A stretch of 64,000 bases of DNA from JAEZAF01 sp964395665 (GCA_964395665.1 CAYNDH010000002.1:24262-88261), one strand, 5' to 3'; numbered from the stretch's first letter, positions 27,701-36,720 are shown. Notes: a model not told the origin generated them from the letters alone. A program made the numbers and translations.

Positions 27701-30409
27701 CGGCTCCTGATTGTGGCTGGCTTCGGTCAGGATGACATGGGCGGCGGTGCCGTCTGCGGCGATACTGCTGATGGCGGCGCGGCGCGGTTGCTGTGCCTGC
27801 GGAACCCATATGCGTGAGGTATCCGGTACATAGAACTGGCTGCTCTGCCAGTCGGCATCTGATTTCGGACGCTTCCACTGCGGCGTCATCGGGATCATCC
27901 GCTCATAAAGGCACAGCGCGGCCTTGATCAGGCTGAGCATCCCCGATGCGGCGAAGGTATGCCCCAGATTGGCCTTTACGCTGCCGAGTGCGGTGGAGTA
28001 GGGCATTTCGGCCTGATTGTAGACCTGTGTCAGTCCCTGCATTTCCAGCGCGTCCTGATCGGTAAAGCCGCTGGCATGGGCTTCGAGATAGCCGATGTCC
28101 TGTGGCTGTATGCTGGCCGTATTCAGGGCGATTCTGGCAGCTTCGGTGACGGTATTCGTCCCGGATGATGGCGCGACCAGTGCCACACTGTCGAGTACGG
28201 CATAGACACGCTCATTGGGGCGAATCCGGTCCGTGCGCTTCAGGACGACAGCGCCAGCACCTTCTCCGACACGCCAGCCGGTCGCTGACTGGTCAAAGCT
28301 CATCGTCGGGGCTTCGCGGCTGTCCAGCGGATGCTGATCGCGACGGGCCAGTACAGATTCCACGCCGCCAGCGAGATCAACCGCGCCGACAACGACTGCG
28401 TCCAGTGCGGTATCGCGCAGCAGAAGCTGTGCGACTTCCAGCGCGGCGAAGACCGAGTTTTCCAGCGCGGATAATGTGAAGGCGGGGCCGGAGAAATTCC
28501 AGTGGGAGGAAACACGGCTGGATGCGATATTGCCAATCGCACTGGTGTACTGATTGACCTGTGCCGGTGGGCTGATCGCATCCTTGACCAGATCCTGAAG
28601 CAGTTCCGTCTGCGATTCCGAGAAGCGGATGCTGGCATTTTCCAGCGCTTCGCGAATCTGCCATGACAGATTAAGCCGTTCACGGTACTGGTGCAGGCTG
28701 AGTTCCGTCTCCATCGCTACAATGACGGCGACGTTATCCCCTTCATGCAGGCCAGCATCACGGATCGCGCCATCAGCGACTTTCAGCAGCAGAAGCTGCT
28801 GCGGAATCGGCTGGTCGTCTTCCTTGGGAGGGAATTTGAAACGCATATAGTCGATGTCAAATGACTCGATATAGGCGCCATCCGGGGCTTCGCTGTCATG
28901 CAGGCCGCGCCAGCGGTTTGAGGGCAGGGGGCGGAAGTGCTGACGCCCTTCGTAAATGGTTTCCGAGAGATCGTCGAGATGATCGACATCGCTGAAGTGC
29001 AGATCCATGCCCACAATCGCGGTGCTGATGGGGGCTTCTGGCTGGTTTGGAAGCTGAGACAAGGTATCCTGCTCGATTTTATTGGTCAGGAGTAAGTGTG
29101 CGCTGACGCCACCGAATCCGAAGGCGTTGATGCCTGCGAATTTGGCTTGCGTCGTCCACGGTGTGTTGGCCTGCACGATGCTGTCAGCGCTTAAGGAAGT
29201 GCTGTTGGCGGTCAGCGGCTGTTCAACGCCGATTGTGGCCGGAAGCAGGTCATGCTGCATACTCAGGATCACCTTGAGCATACTTGCCATGCCTGCCACG
29301 GTCAGCAGATGGCCGACATTGGATTTCACAGCGCCGATGCGCGGGGCATGTGAACGCCCGCCGAAGAACTCATCGAGTGAGTTGATCTCGGTTTTGTCAC
29401 CCAGAGGCGTACCACTGGCGTGGCATTCAACATATTGAATCTGGGCCGGGTCGATCTCACCATCAGTATAGGCACGCTTAAGCGCCAGAAGCTGACCACG
29501 TGGGTTCGGTGTCAGCGCGTGTTTGCCACGTCCGTCGTTCGCCAGCCCTACACCTGCGACCACCGCATAAATCCTGTCACCATCACGCACCGCATCGCTG
29601 TAGCGCTTGAGGACGAACATTGCCGCCCCTTCGCCCGCGATCAGCCCTTCAGAGGTGCTGTCCAGTGGACGGGATGCGCCTTTTGTCGGATACGCGCCGA
29701 AGTGGGTGAAGCCCATGTTGACGAACAGCGGATCGGCTGCGTTGACTGCACCGGCCAGCATCAGGTCGGCTTTGCAGGTCAGCAGATATTCACAGGCCAG
29801 CCCGACGGTGTGCAGCGAACCGGCACAGGCGGCATCCAGTGTGAAGGTCGCGCCGGTCAGCCCCAGATGCCTGGCGATGAGTGCCGCCGGACCGCCAAAG
29901 GTATAGCTGTCCCACAGTGTGCCGGATGCTTCAGACTGCTGCGGAAGTTCGGTCTCATTTTGCAGCAGTTCGCTGATGATCTCGCTGAGTTCGGTGTTAT
30001 AAACGGACGAGATCTGCTGCTGTGATGTGCGTGTCGGGAAGGACAGATTCGCCAGAATCAGCCCGCAGCGCCTGAGGTCATCCGACTTTGGCTGATAACC
30101 CGCATCCCGCAGCGCCTGTGTGGTCACATAGTAGGACCACTGATAGGCGAAATCGAGATTTTTAATCAGCTCATCGTCGATTTCGACCGGTGTCTGAATG
30201 TAACCGCCGCGAAGAAAGTAAGTGGTATCGTGATGACTGCGCTGCGGATCATAGTAAACAGAAGGATCGACGCCGAACTGACTGACTGTCGCCTGAGATG
30301 TTGTATTACGCGCCTGGACCAGATTCTGCCAGAATTCTTCCGGGGTGGATGCCCCCGGAAACAGACAGCTTAGTCCAACAATCGCGATTTTATCCTGAGA
30401 ACTGACCAT
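24788..30409 (-). CDS. Pfa-type megasynthase: KS - chain-length-factor-like KS - AT - DH - DH
   Basis: 1873 residues. KS1 (about 1-445) is complete: Cys195 in DAACAGS, His in ECHASGTPLGD, His in KSNVGHLLTVAG. KS2 (about 465-900) lacks the catalytic Cys: the site reads SALENSV, with Glu650, as expected of a chain-length factor, though Gln is the usual replacement. AT (about 1010-1345) has Ser1111 in GYSLGEG, a PfaB-like elbow. The C-terminal part (about 1500-1873) holds two FabA-like hotdog dehydratases. DH1 is Pfa-specific (TPYSVLMEMALQPCGFLSAY). DH2 has the FabA active site WFFKCHFHQDPVMPGSLG with His1764. In marine gammaproteobacteria the AT (PfaB) is a separate gene; here it sits inside the PfaC-like chain. 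The gene lies 47 bases after the KR-DH piece. Confidence 0.93.
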   Translation of the reverse strand: MVSSQDKIAIVGLSCLFPGASTPEEFWQNLVQARNTTSQATVSQFGVDPSVYYDPQRSHHDTTYFLRGGYIQTPVEIDDELIKNLDFAYQWSYYVTTQALRDAGYQPKSDDLRRCGLILANLSFPTRTSQQQISSVYNTELSEIISELLQNETELPQQSEASGTLWDSYTFGGPAALIARHLGLTGATFTLDAACAGSLHTVGLACEYLLTCKADLMLAGAVNAADPLFVNMGFTHFGAYPTKGASRPLDSTSEGLIAGEGAAMFVLKRYSDAVRDGDRIYAVVAGVGLANDGRGKHALTPNPRGQLLALKRAYTDGEIDPAQIQYVECHASGTPLGDKTEINSLDEFFGGRSHAPRIGAVKSNVGHLLTVAGMASMLKVILSMQHDLLPATIGVEQPLTANSTSLSADSIVQANTPWTTQAKFAGINAFGFGGVSAHLLLTNKIEQDTLSQLPNQPEAPISTAIVGMDLHFSDVDHLDDLSETIYEGRQHFRPLPSNRWRGLHDSEAPDGAYIESFDIDYMRFKFPPKEDDQPIPQQLLLLKVADGAIRDAGLHEGDNVAVIVAMETELSLHQYRERLNLSWQIREALENASIRFSESQTELLQDLVKDAISPPAQVNQYTSAIGNIASSRVSSHWNFSGPAFTLSALENSVFAALEVAQLLLRDTALDAVVVGAVDLAGGVESVLARRDQHPLDSREAPTMSFDQSATGWRVGEGAGAVVLKRTDRIRPNERVYAVLDSVALVAPSSGTNTVTEAARIALNTASIQPQDIGYLEAHASGFTDQDALEMQGLTQVYNQAEMPYSTALGSVKANLGHTFAASGMLSLIKAALCLYERMIPMTPQWKRPKSDADWQSSQFYVPDTSRIWVPQAQQPRRAAISSIAADGTAAHVILTEASHNQEPRYLQRRTPKLILIDADTKPGLMGRLGQLETALSDGTPLETIAVRAFNVYQNKALVLALVAKDYDALHKEITAAKSALSGVIEQHGEWQTPSGSYFTARPIGKNGQIAFVYPGAFNSYPGLGQDWLHLFPNAYEYLLTMTADPATNLADRALYQRSLNAPERADIKAFRAALQDDPISMMGSGTTFSVLFTHVMKDTFGIKPQTAFGYSLGEGSMYWSLGVWNGADEANERFRHGDLFQTRLFGPKQAIREAWALPESTPDNFWASYVVMASPAEVARAVEQESRVYITHINTPNETVIGGDSAACQRVIERLQASSIKAPFEVVIHNDAMLSEYEAFYHLHHNPVSPYADVSFYSAADYAPVTLTSDSVARSMARMICKPVDFPRLVHRAYEAGARIFIELGPGSTCTRWIHETLGEQEHLAVSVDTLRADDYTGLVKMLARLASHRVPMNLSVLFPKTVEEVPARGKGSIKTITLGGERIADVVLTEANRRRFSTVTAAEAAPVIVTPTAVSASHPETRTETRMDNSPDARLNALRSFEADIQQQIRQTAASGSSGQTAPAVSQATAPTAPAVPAAPVKHDIFPPVTNRFVERPAIFDTLRIDEFARGRIANCFGPEYAIYDNKRAPRIPNTDLMFVSRVVELEAERLVTRNGSALVMEYDVPTDIWFYRDNSTPFTPYSVLMEMALQPCGFLSAYMGPTLDYPDIDFYFRNLDGNANLLREVDLRGRTLTNRVQLLSSTTLQGIIIQKYSFEMILDGQPFFTGNSTFGYFTLQALSSQAGLDMGKPPAKWHEANPNALLTAIPGSRTAAPAGQSAIELPLGQLAFLNRAEIVFNGGAHGLGYIWGTSTVTPSDWFFKCHFHQDPVMPGSLGLETITQAIQAYAIEAGLHKSFSNPRFGHVEHHEMIWKYRGQVLSDSKEINVEVSIKSIERQGNRLAIIADASLWKGSLRIYQFNQVAVAIVEGADNQ

Positions 30410-30456
30410 TGACGTTCAGAGTGGCTCCGCTGGTTATAAGTCGCTTGCTGCCTGAG

Positions 30457-32187
30457 TTACGATAAACGGTTATTGAGGAACATCGCATTCAGGTTTTTGC
30501 TCATCGTGACGGCGATATCCGAGACGATCATAAACACGCTGCCTTCGTCGTTGTAAAGGATGATCTCAGCGGAAATGTCGGTTGAGGTACTCGAAAGCAC
30601 GCGCATCGTCACATAGAACGTCTCGCCGAACTCGACGTTCATGAAATGTTCGCCATGCATCGCCCGCAGCGGAAGGCTGCCCGCATCATGGAAATGGCGT
30701 GCGTAGATGCCAATCGCCTGCAGGCCGATGTCCGCCATGAAGTAATTGAAGGCCTGTACCGGGAACTGCCCCTGATAGGCACGATCGATCTTTTCGAGGG
30801 CGCAGCGCATCGTCAGACCCTGACGGCTGATTGATATCACTTCCTGCACGCCCTGAAAGCTGTGCCGGTGGAACAGCGTGCCGTTTTCGTACAGCCGCTG
30901 GCCGGGGATCGGTGTCGTGTCTGCATCCGGATACTGCGGCGGTGTGTGGTGCGGCGCGGCAGGGATTTTATTCAGCAGTGTGAGTTGTGCGCTGTAATGA
31001 AAGCGTGGTTTGCCGTTCTGCTCACTGCGGATCATCCCATCAAGCACGATTTTTTCCGCACTACGGCTGACTTCCTTAAGCTGAAGCACGTATTCCGGCG
31101 CCAGTGTCTCATCGAAGATAATGCCCTTCAGCACCTTGTACTGATCGAAGCCGAAGTAACGGTATCCCGGATAAAGCTGCTCGGCTGTGCTTGCCATCCA
31201 CGACATCCCGGCCACCATCGGCAGCACGGCCTTGCCATCGACGACATGATCCTGAAGGAACGGGTTATCCTGAAGCGAGAGCTGACGGCGGATCTGATAG
31301 GTTTTCGGTTCGCCCTTCGGTTCGACGGGTGGAGCCGTGATCGCACTGCCGATGACCACCTGAACCGCGCTGCGATCTGACGGTGATTCGAGTTCATTGA
31401 TCAGCATCTGTGTGCCGACATCGACCGGGATGATCTTGATGTTCAACTGGTCGAAGTAATCGCGAAGCTGCTGCGTGACCATCCCGCCGTCCCACGGCCC
31501 CCAGTTGATCGTGATGACGCGGCACTGCGGATACAGGGCCTGAAAGCGGTGGGCGGTTTTGTTGAGGATCTCATTGGCGATGGCGTAATCGGCCTGACCG
31601 GTATTGCCATAAAATCCGGCGACCGATGAAAACAGGACCAGTGCCTTCAGATGCTGCGGATCGACCGCTGCCAGCATATTTTCCAGCCCATGGACCTTCG
31701 CTGCATAAACGTATTCGAAATCCGCTTCTGTCTTGTTTTCAATCAGTTTATCGGCCAGATTGCCTGCACCGTGGATCATCCCATCAACGCTGCTGAAGGG
31801 ATTCCCGCTCGTCAGGGCCTGCGCGACGCTCTGCGCGTCGGTAATGTCTGCGCTAAGGTAGACAGCTTCGCCACCGACGGATCTGATCGCTTCCAGTGTG
31901 TCTGAAATCTCGCGCTCTGAAAGGACGGCATTAACGGCCTTGTTGACCAGCGGCGGCGTCGGCTTTTCCCCACGGCTCTGCATATCGGCCATAGCGTGTT
32001 TCTTGAGTTCGGTGCTATCTGCGATGCCCTGTGCCCATGCGGGTTCGCTTCCCTGATAACGGGACCGCCCCAGCAGGATGAATTTACAGCGGTAACGTTT
32101 GGCAAGTTCTATGACACAGCGAGCGGTGATGCCCTTGGCACCACCACTCACTGCGAAGACGGTCGAAGTTGTAATGTTATTGTTCAA
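30457..32187 (-). CDS. C-terminal PfaA-like piece: ketoreductase catalytic half plus hotdog dehydratase
   Basis: 576 residues if started at TTG 32187. The catalytic KR half begins at once: STVFAVSGGAKGITARCV (NADPH Rossmann loop), SSVAGFYGNTGQADYAIAN with the catalytic Ser and Tyr. The second half is a PS-DH hotdog domain with NPFLQDHVVDGKAVLPM. The frame is the same as that of the preceding gene, from which it is separated only by one TAG codon at 32202-32200. Between the TAG and the TTG are just four sense codons. There is no ATG; AGGA lies 10 bases before the TTG, so reinitiation is possible. Either the two form one PfaA polypeptide broken by a nonsense codon, or a true two-gene split. Its structural KR half lies in the upstream gene. 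Confidence 0.85.
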   Translation of the reverse strand: MNNNITTSTVFAVSGGAKGITARCVIELAKRYRCKFILLGRSRYQGSEPAWAQGIADSTELKKHAMADMQSRGEKPTPPLVNKAVNAVLSEREISDTLEAIRSVGGEAVYLSADITDAQSVAQALTSGNPFSSVDGMIHGAGNLADKLIENKTEADFEYVYAAKVHGLENMLAAVDPQHLKALVLFSSVAGFYGNTGQADYAIANEILNKTAHRFQALYPQCRVITINWGPWDGGMVTQQLRDYFDQLNIKIIPVDVGTQMLINELESPSDRSAVQVVIGSAITAPPVEPKGEPKTYQIRRQLSLQDNPFLQDHVVDGKAVLPMVAGMSWMASTAEQLYPGYRYFGFDQYKVLKGIIFDETLAPEYVLQLKEVSRSAEKIVLDGMIRSEQNGKPRFHYSAQLTLLNKIPAAPHHTPPQYPDADTTPIPGQRLYENGTLFHRHSFQGVQEVISISRQGLTMRCALEKIDRAYQGQFPVQAFNYFMADIGLQAIGIYARHFHDAGSLPLRAMHGEHFMNVEFGETFYVTMRVLSSTSTDISAEIILYNDEGSVFMIVSDIAVTMSKNLNAMFLNNRLS

Positions 32188-32199
32188 GCGCTCGCTATC

Positions 32200-35100
32200 C
32201 TAGCGTTGATTGAAGTCGGCAGTCTGCGCCGCTAAAGTCACTCGTCCCTGACTGCTGTAACCGACCTCTGCAATCAGGCGATTGGGATCATGCAGTTCGG
32301 TGTTGATCAGTGCGGCGGCCTGTTCGTCTGTAATCTGTGGAGCCAGATCAACCGCCCGGCAGAAGACGTCATTCCATTCCAGCCGCAGTGTTTTCGTCAG
32401 GCCGAACAGCCCGCTGGCAATCGTCCCGAAGGGCTGATTTGCCTTGGTGCCAAGTGTGCCATCGAGCCGCGTAACCACGGTGAAGAATTTGCGCTGGCTG
32501 GTGTTGCTGTGCAGCGGGGCTTTCAGATGCTTTGCCATCAGGAAGGCGAACTTGACGATGTCTTTTTCCTGCGGAAGGAACATCGTGCCGTTGCTCAACC
32601 CCGCTGACGGGTTCAGATGGATGAAGCCACCGATCTGCTCGAACTGGCGGACAACCGCCGTGATCGTATTCTCGCTGAGGTCCGGCAGTGGGATGCGTTC
32701 AATGCTGCCGTTCGACGCCACAGATCCATTGGAAGGTGTCGTCGGTAAGCCCAGAATTACAGCACGCCACCCCGTCGCGCTGAGTTTCTGAGCAAGGAGA
32801 CTCGCGGTCTGCGTCCCATCGTCGGTGATGAGGCAGACACTGCCGGGAGTCACGGTATAGTCAAGCTGATCCGGTGCCGGGATGGGTGTGAGTGTGGCGA
32901 TGCTGCGATGGATGCCATGCTCGGTCGGATCAATTTCTGGGGTGGTTGGATTAAAATTTGAGGGTGCGGCCTCTGGTGTCGAGACGGTCTGACCGTTGTT
33001 CAGGCTGTCGCGCATGTAATCGACGATCTGGCCCAGAGTACGCAGTTCGGCCAGTTCTTCAGGGCTGAACTGTGGAAGCTGTGTGAATTCGTCACGCATT
33101 GCGCCGAGAATTTCCACGCGTTTGATGGAGTCGATGCCGAGATCGGCTTCCATATCCATCTCAAGGTCAAGCATCTCTGCCGGGTAGCCGGTTTTATCAC
33201 CGACGATCCGCAGCATGGCATCAGACAGCGCGGCCACATCAACGCCGCTGGTGTTTGATGACTGCTCGATTGCGGGGGGCACAATGGCCGGTGGTTCGTT
33301 CATTTCTGCACCGGTCACCTGAATCGGTACTTCGATCTCAGGATTGGTGGACATGGCATTTGCTGCCGGTGCTGCTGCGCCGGTGGAGCCGTTAGATCCG
33401 CTCAGGCTGTCGCGCATATAATCGACGATCTGGCCCAGAGTACGCAGTTCGGCCAGTTCTTCGGGGCTGAACTGTGGAAGCTGTGTGAATTCGTCACGCA
33501 TTGCGCCGAGAATTTCCANNNNNNNNNNNNNNNNNNNNNNNNNNNNNNNNNNNNNNNNNNNNNNNNNNNNNNNNNNNNNNNNNNNNNNNNNNNNNNNNNN
33601 NNNNNNNNNNNNNNNNNNCGGCGGCGGGACAACCGCCTGCGCGGTATTCGCAGTCAACTGGCCGACACCTTCGACCTGATAACCATCATTCAGTGCCTGT
33701 GTATGGGCATCAAGGGTCTTGGGGCTGACATAATTTGCCCCGTTAAGCTGATATGACATGCCCTTCTTTTTCGGCGTTGTATCCACGGGTTTCGCATATG
33801 GGTCGATAGCACCCAATTCCAGGCCAAGGACCTGAAGCTGTACCACCGCTTCGCGGAACTGGCGGTCGCTGTCCTTCTGGCGGCTGCCATTGAAGGAAAT
33901 GGCAACATGAGGACGGCTGCCCAGAATGTCCTTCACCAGATTGGTCAGGACATTGCGCGGGCCGAACTCGACAAAGATGCTGCCGCTTGCGTTGTAGATA
34001 TTCTCGATTTCTTCACTGAAGCGCACCGACTGAAGCATCTGTTCCGAGATGATGCCTTTGATCACAGCCGGATCAGCAGGGTAGGGCTGTGCGCTGCTGT
34101 TGGAATAGACTCTGGCGTGCGGTGCGCTGATATTCACCTGTGCGACAGCCTGCGCAAAGGGCTGTTGGGCATGACGCACCAGCGGTGTATGGAAAGCGGC
34201 AGAGACCGACAGCGGAACAGCGCGATAGCCTTTGGCCTTCAGTGCGGGTTCAGCGGCGCGGATAGCATCCGTTGCACCGGCCAGCACGACCTGCGTCGGT
34301 GAGTTGCGGTTGGCAATCTGGATGCCGGACAGCGCTGCTACATCCTGCTCGATATTCGTCAGGTCGCCGGTGATGGCCAGCATGGTCCCTGCGTCAAAAC
34401 CGGGATTATCCGGCTTTGCCATTGCTGCGCCGCGTGCCTTGATCAGACGGTAGTAATCCTGATCACTGATGGCACCGGCGGCCCACAGTGCGCTGACTTC
34501 GCCGAAGCTGTGACCAGCGGTGAAATCCGGTTTGAAGCCTGCATCGCGCAGAAGGCGGTACATGCCTGCGGTCAGTGCGCCGATGGCGGGCTGGGCATAG
34601 CGGGTATCCTGAAGCGCGTTTTCCTGTGACTGCTTTTCAGCATCATTGAAGGTCGGACGCGGATAGACAACTTCAGACAGTGTTGGCTGCCCATCGGCGG
34701 TCATGAGCGCATCCACCTGTGCAAAGGCGTCACGGATCTCCGGGAAGTTCAGGGCGAGTTCACGTCCCATATTGAGGTACTGCGAACCCTGTCCAGCGAA
34801 CAGGCCGACGACCTTACCCGTCGTATCAAGGCCGCTGCGGCGGTAGTAAATCCCCTTGGGATGCTGCCATTCTTCGGCCTGCGGCTGATTTTGCAGCATG
34901 GTCGCTGCAAGCTGTAACAGGCTGGCTGCTTCTTCAGGTGTCGTGGCGACAAATCCCAGCCGGGCCTGATGATTCTGGATCGGTTCAGTGCTGGCCTGTG
35001 CCAGATTGAGGAAAAAATTGGTGGCGTCTGTTCCGGCCAGCGACTGAAGTGCAGTCTGGACGCGCTCGCTCAACTGAGCAGGGGAGTCGGCTGAAAGGAT

Positions 35101-36567
35101 GACCGAACGGGCCGTGTTCTGCAAACGGTATCCGCTGCGGGCTTCCCGGTCATATTCTTCCATCACGACATGGAAGTTCGTACCACCGAAGCCGAATGAG
35201 CTGATACCAGCGCGGCGCGGTGTGTCTTCTTTTGTCAGCCACGGACGGGATACGGTGTTCACATAGAATGCCGAGTTCTCCAGATCGAACTTGGGATTCG
35301 GCTGTTCCACATTAATCGTCGGTGGCAGTACCTTGTGATGGAGAGCCAGCGCGGTCTTGATCATCCCCGCGACACCGGCGGCGGCCTTTGCGTGACCGAT
35401 CTGTGATTTCACACTGCCAAGCGCAATATGCTGCTTCTGTGGGTCTACATTGTTGAAGTAGCGCACTGCTGTGGTGACTTCTGTGGTATCCCCGGCGACG
35501 GTGCCCGTACCGTGTGCTTCGAACAGGCTGACGGTCGCAGCGGGGAAACCGGCATCATCATAGGCGCGTTGAAGGGCTTTTTCCTGGCCTTCACCACGCG
35601 GGGCATAGATGCTCTTGAAGCGGCCATCGCTGGAAGCGCCAAGGCCCCTGATGACCGCGTAAATGCGGTCGCCGTCGCGTTCAGCATCTTCCAGACGCTT
35701 GAGGATCATCATGCCGATGCCTTCGCCGACCATCATTCCATCGGAGTCAACATCGAACGGGCGCGGGACATCTCCCCTGGTAAACGCCGGTGTTTTGCTG
35801 AAATTCATGTACATGACGATGGAGTTATCCGTATCAACCCCACCAGTGATCATCATATCTGCGCGGCCTTCGACCAGTTCACTGATCGCCAGACGCAGTG
35901 CGCTCATCGAACTGGCGCAGGCAGCGTCGGTCACACAGTTGATGCCGCCGAGATCGAAGCGGTTGGCGATGCGACCGGCGATGACATTACCGAGCATCCC
36001 GGGGAAAGAATTTTCTTCCCAGCGGATATAGGCCAGCTTGATCTTTTCGATGATGACATCAGCATCGGTCTCCGAGAGGCCGCTGCTTAGCAGGGCTTCC
36101 CGCCAGACCGGGTACTGAAGGCGCGATGACAGCGGGACGATCAGCTTCTGTCCGCCACCAACACCGAGAACGATCCCGGTCCGGTCGCGGATTTCAGGCG
36201 CAGCATCAAGATAGCCCGCATCGAGCAGCGCTTCCTTGGCAACCAGCAGGCTGAGGATCTGCGAAACATCGGTCACCTCAAGGATATTGGGCGGAAGGCC
36301 GAACTCCATTGGGTCGAATTCGACATAAGGCAGAAAACCACCACGCTTACAGTAGGTCTTGTCAGGGGTGGTGGGGTCAGGGTCATAGTAATCTTCAATG
36401 CGCCAGTGAGTCTCCGGGACATCCGTAATACAATCGGCGCCTTCAATTACATTAGACCAAAACTCTCGGAGGTTTTTCGCCTGCGGCATGATGCCACCCA
36501 TACCAACGATGGCGATTGGGCGATCTCCGAGACGAATGACTGAATTCTTTTCCACGAGAATACTCAT
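32200..36567 (-). CDS. pfaA: PfaA-type synthase: KS - MAT - ACP repeats - structural KR half
   Basis: About 1455 residues as drawn, with a 100-N gap in the ACP region. KS (about 10-450): Cys217 in DAACASS, EAHGTGT, GHAKAAAGVAG. Malonyl-CoA acyltransferase (about 585-880): GLFAGQGSQYLNMGR, Ser in GHSFGEVSAL, and the AAFHTPLV region. Linker, then the gap. Then at least two ACP domains: the first is cut by the gap and the second is complete with Ser1147 in GIDSIKRVEIL, the classic Pfa ACP site. The end (about 1225-1455) is the structural, non-catalytic half of the ketoreductase. The frame stops at TAG (32202-32200), and the catalytic half follows in the same frame. This is the first gene of the leftward operon. 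AGGA lies directly at the ATG, an unusually short spacing. Confidence 0.93.
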   Translation of the reverse strand: MSILVEKNSVIRLGDRPIAIVGMGGIMPQAKNLREFWSNVIEGADCITDVPETHWRIEDYYDPDPTTPDKTYCKRGGFLPYVEFDPMEFGLPPNILEVTDVSQILSLLVAKEALLDAGYLDAAPEIRDRTGIVLGVGGGQKLIVPLSSRLQYPVWREALLSSGLSETDADVIIEKIKLAYIRWEENSFPGMLGNVIAGRIANRFDLGGINCVTDAACASSMSALRLAISELVEGRADMMITGGVDTDNSIVMYMNFSKTPAFTRGDVPRPFDVDSDGMMVGEGIGMMILKRLEDAERDGDRIYAVIRGLGASSDGRFKSIYAPRGEGQEKALQRAYDDAGFPAATVSLFEAHGTGTVAGDTTEVTTAVRYFNNVDPQKQHIALGSVKSQIGHAKAAAGVAGMIKTALALHHKVLPPTINVEQPNPKFDLENSAFYVNTVSRPWLTKEDTPRRAGISSFGFGGTNFHVVMEEYDREARSGYRLQNTARSVILSADSPAQLSERVQTALQSLAGTDATNFFLNLAQASTEPIQNHQARLGFVATTPEEAASLLQLAATMLQNQPQAEEWQHPKGIYYRRSGLDTTGKVVGLFAGQGSQYLNMGRELALNFPEIRDAFAQVDALMTADGQPTLSEVVYPRPTFNDAEKQSQENALQDTRYAQPAIGALTAGMYRLLRDAGFKPDFTAGHSFGEVSALWAAGAISDQDYYRLIKARGAAMAKPDNPGFDAGTMLAITGDLTNIEQDVAALSGIQIANRNSPTQVVLAGATDAIRAAEPALKAKGYRAVPLSVSAAFHTPLVRHAQQPFAQAVAQVNISAPHARVYSNSSAQPYPADPAVIKGIISEQMLQSVRFSEEIENIYNASGSIFVEFGPRNVLTNLVKDILGSRPHVAISFNGSRQKDSDRQFREAVVQLQVLGLELGAIDPYAKPVDTTPKKKGMSYQLNGANYVSPKTLDAHTQALNDGYQVEGVGQLTANTAQAVVPPPXXXXXXXXXXXXXXXXXXXXXXXXXXXXXXXXXXEILGAMRDEFTQLPQFSPEELAELRTLGQIVDYMRDSLSGSNGSTGAAAPAANAMSTNPEIEVPIQVTGAEMNEPPAIVPPAIEQSSNTSGVDVAALSDAMLRIVGDKTGYPAEMLDLEMDMEADLGIDSIKRVEILGAMRDEFTQLPQFSPEELAELRTLGQIVDYMRDSLNNGQTVSTPEAAPSNFNPTTPEIDPTEHGIHRSIATLTPIPAPDQLDYTVTPGSVCLITDDGTQTASLLAQKLSATGWRAVILGLPTTPSNGSVASNGSIERIPLPDLSENTITAVVRQFEQIGGFIHLNPSAGLSNGTMFLPQEKDIVKFAFLMAKHLKAPLHSNTSQRKFFTVVTRLDGTLGTKANQPFGTIASGLFGLTKTLRLEWNDVFCRAVDLAPQITDEQAAALINTELHDPNRLIAEVGYSSQGRVTLAAQTADFNQR
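33001..33116 (-). repeat. ACP tandem repeat, copy adjoining the KR region
   Basis: A 116-base segment coding for the C-terminal two-thirds of an ACP (from EILGAMRDEF to MRDSL). It matches the segment at 33403-33518 at 114 of 116 positions by eye. Confidence 0.9.
33403..33518 (-). repeat. ACP tandem repeat, copy next to the gap
   Basis: Second copy of the 116-base ACP segment, ending exactly at the 100-N gap. Such near-identity suggests recent duplication or gene conversion and explains why the assembly broke here. Confidence 0.9.
33519..33618. other. 100-N gap in the ACP array
   Basis: Exactly 100 N within an ACP. The missing sequence must contain at least the N-terminal part of one ACP including its Ser site, and may contain several more ACP units. 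Confidence 0.95.
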
Positions 36568-36691
36568 TTCCTAAATCAGGGGATGTCTGGCTTCGTGTAA
36601 CATCGGTCTGCTGCTGGGACGCACGATAAATAAAACGACGTTGGTGCAGCAGCGTCATCTGTAAAAACCAAAAATGAGTCTGTTGGTTACG

Positions 36692-36720
36692 ATATAAGGT
36701 GGCATGATAATGCGCTGTAA
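36692..36720 (-). promoter_or_regulatory. Possible promoter of the Pfa operon
   Basis: On the minus strand, TTACAG (36715-36720) and TTATAT (36692-36697) are separated by 17 bases, about 125 bases before the pfaA start. The hexamers are only partial matches to consensus. The rest of the 254-base region between the response regulator and pfaA shows nothing clear. Confidence 0.3.
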
